Source of the DNA: Myxococcales bacterium | GTDB lineage: Bacteria > Myxococcota_A > Polyangia > Fen-1088 | Direction of reading: 5' to 3' | DNA: 5,310 nucleotides | NCBI GenBank assembly: GCA_003170035.1 | Contig: PMZX01000376.1 | Coordinates: 11,862 to 17,171, forward strand | Shown here: positions 1-5,285 of the stretch, piece by piece | Layout of the letters: every line of letters begins with the position of its first letter | Numbering within the stretch: position 1 is the first letter of the stretch | Notes under the pieces: model-generated | The model's database searches: none | Told to the model about the DNA's origin: nothing | What the model saw: only the letters and a program-made list of their open reading frames with translations | Made by a program: the position numbers and the translations under genes

Positions 1-203
1 CCTGCTCCGCCGGTCGCCGTGCTGACCCCGCCTATTCCACCAAGGGCGCTGTCCGACTTCACAGCGGCGGCGTCCACCCCACCGTCCCGGTTGGTACGAA
101 GAGAACCACTCGAACACGCTGACATCCCCGACGCCACCATCGCGACACACACGCACCAGAGCGGGAAACCGAACACGGGCGAAGTCAACCTAATCTCTTC
201 CAC
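1..203 (-). CDS. Partial lipoprotein, 5' end only (runs off the left edge)
   Basis: The minus strand is open from a GTG at 203-201 to the window edge, giving 67 codons. The start is chosen because GGAGG (211-215) lies 7 bases upstream. Residues about 10-29 are hydrophobic and end in a lipobox, M27-S-A-C30, so this is a predicted lipoprotein cleaved before Cys30. After the cysteine comes a Ser/Gly/Asp/Ala stretch (DGGVDAAAVKSDSALGG), then Gly-rich sequence at the edge. This resembles the linkers of the other two lipoproteins in the window. The n-region is odd: it has two Glu and one Arg, so a later start (GTG at residue 10 or ATG at residue 22) is possible. The gene begins 33 bases after the stop of the upstream pectate lyase gene, so co-transcription is likely. 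The functional domain lies outside the window and cannot be named. Confidence 0.72.
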   Translation of the reverse strand, partial: MEEIRLTSPVFGFPLWCVCVAMVASGMSACSSGSLRTNRDGGVDAAAVKSDSALGGIGGVSTATGGA

Positions 204-210
204 GAGTTGT

Positions 211-215
211 CCTCC
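211..215 (-). promoter_or_regulatory. Ribosome binding site of the partial lipoprotein gene
   Basis: Read on the minus strand this is GGAGG, near-perfect Shine-Dalgarno sequence, with 7 bases between it and the GTG at 203. It is the main reason for choosing a non-ATG start and for calling a gene here at all. Confidence 0.7.
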
Positions 216-236
216 AGTCGTATTCAATCAGTGGTG

Positions 237-1937
237 CTACTTCGGTCCGGCGCCACTCTCGATCGCGGCTTGCAGACCGCTGGTGTCGTCCGGCGTGTAG
301 GTGTAGACCGAGGCTGGATCGAACACGCTGCTTGCTCTGAGATCGGCCGGTGCAGCTCCTGACGTGCCGGTATACACGTTGCCAGTGGAGCGAATGGCGC
401 TGGTGGCATCGGAGTAGCCGGTGGTATCGATGGGCGTCTTCACCCCGACGAACACGTTGTTCTCGGTGCGCAGGTTGGCGCCCACGCCCACGCCGATGCA
501 GTAGTCGTCGCCCACCGACGTGTACAGGTTGTTGAACAGGTGCACCCGACCAAAGCGCACGCGCGGCTGGCGTTCCATGACGTAGTCAGCCCACCAGTTG
601 TGATGCCAGGTGATGGTCAGGTGCCCGGTATCCTCGCTGGCATTGCCATCGTCGTGTCCGACGAGATTGCTGTAGCGATGGCCGTTGGCTCCGGTCGAGT
701 CGGATCCGGTAGGATCGGTGCGCGCGGACGAGTAGTGGAACTTGGTCCACGAGATCGTGATGAAGTCGCAGGCATGGGTGATGTCGAGGTTGCCGTCGGT
801 CCCGTCCGAGATGTCGTCGTGGTCGAGCCATATGTGGTTGGATTGGCCCTGGATCGAGATGGCATCATCGCCCGAGGAACAGCCCGTAGCGGACGAGTAG
901 CTGGGATCAAGCGCGCAGTTGCCGACTGCGTAACCGACGATCTTGATGTTGCGAATGATGACATTCGACGAGCCGTTGATCCCCATGTGTCCGTGGATCT
1001 CGGCCCCACACAGACCGACAATCGTCTTGTTCGAGCCGATGGCCACGACCCCCGGCGCCAGCACGCCCTTGACGTAGATCACCGCGGCCGTCGTACCCTT
1101 GACCGCACTCTGCAGTGCCGCGAGGGTCGTGATCGTGACTGGCGTGGCGTTGCCTCCGCCTGTGGTCGAGCCCGAGGCCGTGGCCCAACCAATGAGCGGA
1201 CTGGGAGCGGGTGGTGTGGTGCAATTGCTGACGGTCGAGCCGCCCGTGCCACCGGATGACGTTGACCCGGCGTCACGGTTGCCCCCCGCACCGGCAACTC
1301 CGGCGTCTCTCGCACCTCCGATTCCTCCCGCGCCACTGCCTGCTGCTCCGCCGGTACTGCCTGCGAAACCGCTACTTCCGCCCGCGCTGTTTCCGGCCAC
1401 GGCCCCGCCGACGCTTGTCGTTCCGCCATTTCCCGCCGCGCCTCCGCCGACGCTTGTCGTTCCACCACGCACGACGGTTCCACCGATGCTGCCGGTCGTT
1501 CCGCCGCTGCTCCCACCTCGGCCGCCGCTGGCACCGCTGTTTCCGGCCGCGGCTCCGCCGCTGCTCGCCGTACCGCTGCTTGCGACGGTCCCGCCGCTGC
1601 TGCCGGTCGTTCCGCCGCCGCTTCCGCCGCGGCCACCGCTGGCACCGCTGTTTCCTGCCACGCCCCCACCGCTGCTCGTGGTGCCGCCGCTTCTTGCCTC
1701 GGTTCCGCCGGCGCTGGTTGCGACAGTTCCGGCGCCGCCGCCAGAGGCTCCGCCCGACGCCGCGCCAGTGTCACTTGCGCCGCCAGATCCGGTCGCTCCA
1801 GCGCTGCTGCCGGTGGCTCCGCCTGAACCAGCGCCGCCGTCCCGAATACCGGCAGTCTTCGATCCGGTGCCGCCGCATGCGACTGCGAACAACATCGGCA
1901 ATAGCAGCGTGCCCAGAGACAAACGCGTCATGATCAT
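237..1937 (-). CDS. Lipid-anchored pectate lyase, polysaccharide lyase family 1
   Basis: Predicted 566-residue lipoprotein that should cleave polygalacturonate by calcium-dependent beta-elimination at the cell surface. A signal peptide ends in the lipobox A18-V-A-C21. Residues 22-238 are a Gly/Ser/Ala/Thr tether. From about residue 247 to the end is a PL1 parallel beta-helix domain. Family hallmarks are visible: the WLDH motif (D372-H373), Asp-rich DGTDGNLDIT (D378, D381 and D385, likely calcium ligands), the GHDDGNASEDTG and ITWHHNWW strands, and the catalytic-arginine motif RxPxxR at R456-Q-P-R-V-R461 followed by FG and VHLFNNLY. Only these motifs, not overall identity, support the call; pectin lyase activity is less likely because the acidic sites are kept. 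The start at 1937 is preferred because AGGAG lies 7 bases upstream; an in-frame ATG at 1994 would put 19 polar residues before the signal peptide. The gene is divergent from the transporter gene and followed 33 bases later by another lipoprotein gene. Confidence 0.93.
   Translation of the reverse strand: MIMTRLSLGTLLLPMLFAVACGGTGSKTAGIRDGGAGSGGATGSSAGATGSGGASDTGAASGGASGGGAGTVATSAGGTEARSGGTTSSGGGVAGNSGASGGRGGSGGGTTGSSGGTVASSGTASSGGAAAGNSGASGGRGGSSGGTTGSIGGTVVRGGTTSVGGGAAGNGGTTSVGGAVAGNSAGGSSGFAGSTGGAAGSGAGGIGGARDAGVAGAGGNRDAGSTSSGGTGGSTVSNCTTPPAPSPLIGWATASGSTTGGGNATPVTITTLAALQSAVKGTTAAVIYVKGVLAPGVVAIGSNKTIVGLCGAEIHGHMGINGSSNVIIRNIKIVGYAVGNCALDPSYSSATGCSSGDDAISIQGQSNHIWLDHDDISDGTDGNLDITHACDFITISWTKFHYSSARTDPTGSDSTGANGHRYSNLVGHDDGNASEDTGHLTITWHHNWWADYVMERQPRVRFGRVHLFNNLYTSVGDDYCIGVGVGANLRTENNVFVGVKTPIDTTGYSDATSAIRSTGNVYTGTSGAAPADLRASSVFDPASVYTYTPDDTSGLQAAIESGAGPK
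1405..1463 (-). repeat. Short 39-bp-spaced direct repeat in the tether coding region
   Basis: A 20-base identical string (starting CCGCCGACGC on the plus strand) occurs at 1405-1424 and 1444-1463, an offset of 39 bases or 13 codons. It encodes the repeated GGTTSVGG segment on the minus strand. It is a second, shorter in-frame period next to the 111-bp repeats. Confidence 0.7.
1473..1694 (-). repeat. Two tandem 111-bp repeats inside the tether coding region
   Basis: Positions 1473-1583 and 1584-1694 align at a constant 111-base offset. For example, the 13-base string beginning GCTGCCGGTC occurs at 1488 and 1599, and CTGCTCG occurs at 1561 and 1672. Each copy encodes 37 residues carrying the shared core AGNSGASGGRGGS.GGTTGS. 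The unit is a multiple of three, so copy changes keep the reading frame. A degenerate third copy may begin after 1694. Confidence 0.75.
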
Positions 1938-1944
1938 TGGACTG

Positions 1945-1949
1945 CTCCT
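1945..1949 (-). promoter_or_regulatory. Ribosome binding site of the pectate lyase gene
   Basis: AGGAG on the minus strand, 7 bases before the ATG at 1937. It fixes the start there rather than at the upstream in-frame ATG at 1994 or at the ATG at 1931 two codons later. Confidence 0.7.
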
Positions 1950-1979
1950 AAGTATAGCCGTAGAGGCGCACGGCCGGTC

Positions 1980-2016
1980 GTCGCTGCCAAACAATTCCTC
2001 GTCGTGGGGCAGCGAC
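1980..2016. promoter_or_regulatory. Perfect 9-bp inverted repeat in the divergent intergenic region
   Basis: GTCGCTGCC at 1980-1988 is exactly mirrored by GGCAGCGAC at 2008-2016 with a 19-base spacer that includes the AT-richest bases of the region. The position between two divergent genes suits an operator or a leader structure. No regulator family can be assigned from the motif. Confidence 0.45.
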
Positions 2017-2017
2017 C

Positions 2018-2039
2018 CGCGCGCCTTGCCAGGCGCGCG
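2018..2039. promoter_or_regulatory. GC-rich hairpin upstream of the transporter gene
   Basis: CGCGCGCCT (2018-2026) and AGGCGCGCG (2031-2039) are perfectly complementary around a TGCC loop. It begins one base after the preceding inverted repeat and ends 30 bases before the GTG at 2070. It is not followed by a T run, so it is not a typical terminator. It could be part of a regulatory site or a leader RNA hairpin. Confidence 0.4.
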
Positions 2040-2069
2040 CCGGGTTCCGATCGGGCCTATGATGGCGAC

Positions 2070-3320
2070 GTGACCTCGGGGGCCACGCTCCGCTCGCGCC
2101 TGCTGATTTTCGGCGGGCTCTACTTTGCCCAGGGTGTGCCCTGGGGTTTCTTCACTGTGGCCATCGCGCTACGTCTCACTTCGCTGGGTTTGTCGCCTGC
2201 CGGGCTCGGCGATCTGATGTTCGTGGCCTGGTTACCCTGGACCGGCAAGCCCGTGATCGGCCTGCTGGTCGACCGGATCTCCTTCGGCCGCATGGGCCGG
2301 CGGCGTCCATTCATCTTGCTGGCCGAGGCGGGCATGGCGCTTAGCTTGCTGGCCATGGCCTTCGTGAACCCGCTGGGCGACCGGCCGTTGTTCTCGGTCC
2401 TGCTCTTCCTGCACAACCTTCTGGCCGCGGCTCAAGATGTGGGAACCGACGCCTTGGCCATCGATCTTCTGGCCGAGAACGAGCGCAGCCGCGCCAACGG
2501 CATCATGTCCGCAGGCAAGTTCACTGGTATGGTCGTGGGCGGCCAGGGCCTTCTCTGGGTCGCGAGCGTGGCAGGCTGGCCGGCTGCCTACGGCTTGACC
2601 ATCGCGCTGCTCCTGGTGCCGGCCACGTTGGTGCTCGGCGTACGCGAGTCACCCTTGCCCACGCTACGCCCGCACCTGCTCGGCCTGGCGCTGCGGGCCT
2701 TCTCGAGCCGGGTCGTCCTGCTCGCAGTGGTCTTCGCGCTGGTCGTCGACCTGGCCGCCAGCTTGACCTTCCCGCTCACCTACCCGCTCTATCGCAATCA
2801 ACTCGGCTTTTCCGAACAGCAGGTGGCGTCGCTGGCCACCATCGGTGGGATCGTCGGTGCCCTGGGCTCCCTGCTGGGCGGCATGCTGGGCGATCGGCTT
2901 GGCTGCCGGCGCACGCTTCTCGGCGGCTGCCTGGCCGTGGCGGGCATCAACCTTGCATTCGCCGCCTGCGGAGGGCTGTGGGGCCACTTCTCCTTCATGC
3001 TTGCGTACACGACTGCGGGAGGCATCGCCGCCGGCGTGGTCTACACCGCCACCCTGGCGCTCTTCATGGATCTCACCAACCCACGCCTCGCCGCCACGCA
3101 GTTCCAGATCTACATGGCGCTGCTGAACGCCAAGGACGCGTGGGCGCTGAAAGTGGGCGGACGCCTGGCCGAACGCATTCCAGCGCCCGCCATGTTCGGC
3201 CTGAGCGCGATCATCGAGGTGCTGCCTCTCGTCCTCTTGCCCTGGCTCGACGCTCGCCGCGCCCAGGCGGACTTTGCCAAGAGCGCCACGCCGACCGCAT
3301 GCGACGCAGGCAGTGCGTGA
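2070..3320 (+). CDS. AmpG/PAT-type major facilitator superfamily transporter
   Basis: Predicted inner-membrane permease of 416 residues with about 12 transmembrane helices, the usual size of the PAT (peptide-acetyl-CoA transporter, AmpG-like) branch of the MFS. TM1 carries YFAQGVPWGFF. K60-P followed by G64-LLVDR69 and the GRRRP cluster (76-80) form the loop 2-3 motif. AAAQDVGTDALAIDLL (119-134) matches the acidic TM4 signature of AmpG proteins. GDRLGCRR is the second-half loop motif, and AATQFQIYMALLN near the end is also AmpG-like. The AmpG archetype imports anhydro-muropeptides by proton symport; the substrate here is unknown. The GTG at 2070 puts an ordinary short basic N-terminus before TM1. 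An in-frame GTG at 2004 would add 22 residues; neither start has a clear Shine-Dalgarno sequence. The gene is divergent from the pectate lyase and followed after 157 bases by a lipoprotein gene. Confidence 0.9.
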   Translation: MTSGATLRSRLLIFGGLYFAQGVPWGFFTVAIALRLTSLGLSPAGLGDLMFVAWLPWTGKPVIGLLVDRISFGRMGRRRPFILLAEAGMALSLLAMAFVNPLGDRPLFSVLLFLHNLLAAAQDVGTDALAIDLLAENERSRANGIMSAGKFTGMVVGGQGLLWVASVAGWPAAYGLTIALLLVPATLVLGVRESPLPTLRPHLLGLALRAFSSRVVLLAVVFALVVDLAASLTFPLTYPLYRNQLGFSEQQVASLATIGGIVGALGSLLGGMLGDRLGCRRTLLGGCLAVAGINLAFAACGGLWGHFSFMLAYTTAGGIAAGVVYTATLALFMDLTNPRLAATQFQIYMALLNAKDAWALKVGGRLAERIPAPAMFGLSAIIEVLPLVLLPWLDARRAQADFAKSATPTACDAGSA

Positions 3321-3467
3321 CCGGGCGCCAACCGGACACCGTCTTCAGCAACCTGATGGACGGCCTGTAACGGGATGACGGCCCAATGTCTCTCATAGTG
3401 GCGAAGACTGGCGGAGTGAGTAGAATTGCGCTTCGCGATGCGTCTTGGTTTTCGATGGACGGACAGA

Positions 3468-3472
3468 AAGGA
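3468..3472 (+). promoter_or_regulatory. Ribosome binding site of the beta-helix lipoprotein gene
   Basis: AAGGA, 5 bases before the ATG at 3478. This decides the start against an in-frame TTG at 3445 that would put charged residues ahead of an otherwise ideal signal peptide. Confidence 0.65.
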
Positions 3473-3477
3473 ACAAA

Positions 3478-5139
3478 ATGATTAGGCTAGCTCAACGTTC
3501 TCTTGTTCTCGCGCTCTTTGGCGCTTCCCTCTTGATCGTGGGCTGCAGCAGCAGCAGCAGCAGCAACAAGGACGCCACACCGGATGTCCGGGACGGCTCC
3601 TCGGTTGCGACCGATCTCGCGAACGCGCCCAAGCTCGATGCGATCCCTGATCTTGGCCCCGTCACGACCACGGACGGGTCTGCGCCTGATTCGGCCACAG
3701 ACACGCTCCCGGTTGCCGTCGACTCGGCAAGCACGGGGGGGACGACTGGCACGGACGGGGCCACGGGAGCCGGCGGTACGACCGGTACAGGCGGTACCAC
3801 CGGTACGGGCGGTACCACCGGCGCTGGCGGCGACGCGGCGGTAGACAATCCTGGTGCTACCGGCGACGTCCCGGTTGCCACGCTTGATGCGCCTGCAGAC
3901 GCCCCAGCCGACACAGCCGACGGCGGCGCTCCCGCTGAAGGTTCGGACGCCGCGACAGATACCCTGCCCAGTTCCTGCACTCCATTCACCGGCGGCCCGA
4001 TCACTGCCAGCCTGACCTTGACCAAGGTGTGCAGCCCGTACTCCATCACCGAGGCCATCTACATCGACAACAACGCGGTGCTGACCATCGAAGCGGGCGT
4101 CACGCTTGGCTTCGCGGACGCCATTGGGCTCAACGTCGGCTACACCACAGCGGGCAAGCTGGTCGCGGTCGGAACCGCACAGGACCCGATCGTGTTCACC
4201 TCTGCCACGGCCGGGCCCGCAGCCGGGAACTGGGCCAACATCTATTTCTACGACTTCACCATGGCTGGCACCAAGGTCGCGTACGCCAAACTGGACTACT
4301 GTGGCTCGAATCGCGACGCCTGTATCGTCGGCTACGGCGTGCAACCCAACCGCGTGACTCTCGATCATCTGACCATCGACCATGTCGGCCTTCGCTCCGA
4401 TGGCATCTTGGAGAACGACGAGGACGCGAACTTCGTCATCACCAACTCGAACTTCAACAACATCCCCACCGCCCCGTTCCGCAGATACGCCATCGCGGTC
4501 TCGGCGCCTTCGTTTGCCGGGATCGGTACCGGCAACACCTTCAATGGTGGTGCCATGATCGAGCTTCAAGGCGGGACAATCGCCAAGACCACGTCCTGGG
4601 TCGATCCAGGAACGACCATCGCGGTCACCTACGACCTGGCCGTCGACGGCACGGGTAGCCCGGTCTTGACCATCGGTCCCGGCATGACGTTCGAGTTCGA
4701 CGCCGACTGCACGTTCAACATCGGCTCCTCACTCGGGGGCAAGCTCGTGGTCGCGGGCATTGCCGCCAATCGCGTGGTCCTCACGTCACTCGTGGCTTCG
4801 CCCTTGCCCGGCGTCTGGGCTGGCATCAATGTCTGGGGCGATGCCAGCGCACAGCTGAGCTATGCCGACATCTCCTATGGCGGCGGCGCCGGCCAGGGCG
4901 GAGGCAACCTTACTCTTGAAAGCGGCAACTCCACTTCCCAACTCGCGGTGGATCACTCGTCGTTCACCTACAGCCTGGGCTACGGCATCTATCTCAGCTG
5001 CGCGGATGCGACCTCCCCGCCGGTTTCCACGGTGTCGCTCGATCCCAGCAACACCTACTCCCACAACGCCACCGACACGGCGAACGTGAACGATCAGGCC
5101 CACAACGTCGGGCCGGGCCTTGCCTGCGCAGCCCACTAA
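3478..5139 (+). CDS. Lipoprotein with duplicated right-handed beta-helix-like domain
   Basis: Predicted 553-residue lipoprotein of unknown function. The n-region MIRLAQR is basic, a hydrophobic core follows, and the lipobox I20-V-G-C23 ends the signal peptide. Next come six Ser residues and a low-complexity region to about residue 165, rich in Asp, Ala, Thr and Gly, with five hexapeptide units (GGTTGT type) at 87-116. From Cys167 the sequence changes to beta-strand-rich repeats typical of right-handed parallel beta-helix proteins. It contains two related lobes: VLTIEAG at 201 and VLTIGPG at 396 head segments that align without gaps over 42 residues, 18 identical, including GKLV and the closing TS; GNWANI and GVWAGI follow in equivalent places. 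No catalytic motif of a known polysaccharide lyase or hydrolase is seen. The fold and the nearby pectate lyase make carbohydrate binding or surface adhesion possible, but this is inference. Confidence 0.88.
   Translation: MIRLAQRSLVLALFGASLLIVGCSSSSSSNKDATPDVRDGSSVATDLANAPKLDAIPDLGPVTTTDGSAPDSATDTLPVAVDSASTGGTTGTDGATGAGGTTGTGGTTGTGGTTGAGGDAAVDNPGATGDVPVATLDAPADAPADTADGGAPAEGSDAATDTLPSSCTPFTGGPITASLTLTKVCSPYSITEAIYIDNNAVLTIEAGVTLGFADAIGLNVGYTTAGKLVAVGTAQDPIVFTSATAGPAAGNWANIYFYDFTMAGTKVAYAKLDYCGSNRDACIVGYGVQPNRVTLDHLTIDHVGLRSDGILENDEDANFVITNSNFNNIPTAPFRRYAIAVSAPSFAGIGTGNTFNGGAMIELQGGTIAKTTSWVDPGTTIAVTYDLAVDGTGSPVLTIGPGMTFEFDADCTFNIGSSLGGKLVVAGIAANRVVLTSLVASPLPGVWAGINVWGDASAQLSYADISYGGGAGQGGGNLTLESGNSTSQLAVDHSSFTYSLGYGIYLSCADATSPPVSTVSLDPSNTYSHNATDTANVNDQAHNVGPGLACAAH
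3547..3564 (+). repeat. Six AGC triplets after the lipidated cysteine codon
   Basis: Six consecutive AGC codons encode Ser24-Ser29 directly after Cys23. Slippage would change the number of serines without shifting the frame. Serine at +2 is compatible with outer-membrane sorting of lipoproteins in classical Lol systems; whether that rule applies here is unknown. Confidence 0.8.
3736..3825 (+). repeat. Five 18-bp tandem repeats in the lipoprotein linker
   Basis: Five 18-base units (3736, 3754, 3772, 3790, 3808) encode GGTTGT, DGATGA, GGTTGT, GGTTGT and GGTTGA. The last three units are the most alike at DNA level (GGCGGTAC-ACCGG core) and carry GGTACC palindromes, so they look like recent expansions. 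The unit length keeps the frame. Confidence 0.8.
4081..4890 (+). repeat. Internal duplication in the beta-helix domain (195-residue offset)
   Basis: The segments starting at 4081 (LTIEAG, residue 202) and 4666 (LTIGPG, residue 397) encode homologous lobes of about 75 residues that run through the GKLV strand, the TS turn, the N/GVWA(N/G)I strand and end at YAKLDYCG and YADISYGG. The relation is clear in protein and weak in DNA, so the duplication is old and is probably a property of the family rather than a recent event. Confidence 0.7.
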
Positions 5140-5173
5140 CCACTACCGTCTCTCGTAAGTTCGTAGCTGCTTG

Positions 5174-5199
5174 GGCCGGTGCCGGATCCGGTACCGGCC
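5174..5199 (+). terminator. Strong palindrome after the lipoprotein gene, possible terminator
   Basis: A 26-base palindrome centred between 5186 and 5187: GGCCGGTGCCGGA against TCCGGTACCGGCC, with a single G-T wobble. As RNA it gives an 11-bp stem with a GAUC loop, 34 bases after the stop codon. There is no T run after it, so it is not a classical intrinsic terminator, but its position suits transcript ending or 3' end protection in a high-GC genome. Confidence 0.4.
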
Positions 5200-5218
5200 A
5201 CCGGAAGCCAGCCTCCGC

Positions 5219-5234
5219 CGCCCGCCAACGGGCG
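5219..5234 (+). terminator. Second small hairpin after the lipoprotein gene
   Basis: CGCCCG (5219-5224) and CGGGCG (5229-5234) form a perfect 6-bp stem with a CCAA loop, followed by only two T. It may act together with the 5174-5199 palindrome. Confidence 0.3.
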
Positions 5235-5270
5235 TTCACAACCGGCTACGAGTTTCCTGACGGGCAGTAC

Positions 5271-5285
5271 TAGGGGGTGTCCCTA
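5271..5285. repeat. TAGGG/CCCTA inverted repeat near the right edge
   Basis: TAGGG (5271-5275) and CCCTA (5281-5285) flank GGTGT. Short palindromes of the TAGGGACA type are often found just outside IS200/REP-associated transposase genes, and an ATG at 5286 opens a frame (MPGRMNGA) to the window end. Only eight residues are visible, so neither a gene nor an element can be claimed. Confidence 0.3.

Larger units (their letters stand above)
1230..1874 (-). repeat. Low-complexity Gly/Ser/Ala/Thr tether coding region of the pectate lyase
   Basis: This stretch encodes roughly residues 22-237, built from variations on GG, GAS, GTT, GNS and GGRGG. It has no recognisable fold and probably forms a flexible or extended tether between lipid anchor and enzyme. 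On the opposite strand it reads as long Pro/Ala/Arg-rich open frames, which are composition artefacts. Confidence 0.85.

Noticed and set aside
19..300. Plus-strand open frame of 93 codons at the left edge
   Set aside because: It is antisense to the partial lipoprotein gene and the end of the pectate lyase gene, with no ribosome binding site and no recognisable protein features.
1079..1774. Minus-strand Ala/Glu/Arg-rich open frame of 231 codons overlapping the tether
   Set aside because: It is a shifted frame of the same GC-rich repeat as the pectate lyase and has no motif of its own; the PL1 frame is clearly the real one.
1951..1956. TATACT on the minus strand as a -10 box for the pectate lyase
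   Set aside because: A start about 7 bases downstream would fall within the ribosome binding site at 1945-1949, and no -35 hexamer lies at the right distance (TTGGCA at 1985-1990 is 28 bases away).
1099..2073. Long plus-strand Pro/Ala/Val-rich open frame of 324 codons
   Set aside because: It is antisense to the Gly/Ser-rich tether and PL1 start of the pectate lyase. Its repetitive Pro composition is the complement of Gly and Ala codons, and it has no domain or ribosome binding site.
2059..2073. Four-codon ATG-ATG-GCG-ACG-TGA frame whose stop overlaps the transporter GTG
   Set aside because: Such a short frame is easily due to chance, and it has no ribosome binding site; translational coupling cannot be supported.
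3359..3383. GACGGCC repeated at 3359 and 3377 after the transporter gene
   Set aside because: It is a 7-base direct repeat in high-GC DNA, with no hairpin and no T run, so it is neither a terminator nor a clear binding site.
3421..3426. TAGAAT as a -10 box for the beta-helix lipoprotein
   Set aside because: The hexamer is good and the distance to the start is reasonable, but nothing close to TTGACA lies 16-18 bases upstream and there is no extended -10 TG. The rest of the 3321-3477 gap holds no gene or clear terminator, so a promoter there is likely but cannot be placed.
3409..3429. TGGC and TTGC as a sigma-54 promoter
   Set aside because: The GG and GC pairs are 18 bases apart instead of the 12 required.
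3736..3825. Regular 18-bp repeats considered as a CRISPR array
   Set aside because: The units are contiguous with no spacers, lie in frame within a lipoprotein and encode GGTTGT hexapeptides.
3487..4569. Minus-strand open frame of 360 codons opposite the beta-helix lipoprotein
   Set aside because: Its composition (Val, Arg, Gly, Asp) is that expected from the antisense of high-GC3 coding DNA, and the plus-strand frame has the signal peptide, ribosome binding site and recognisable fold.
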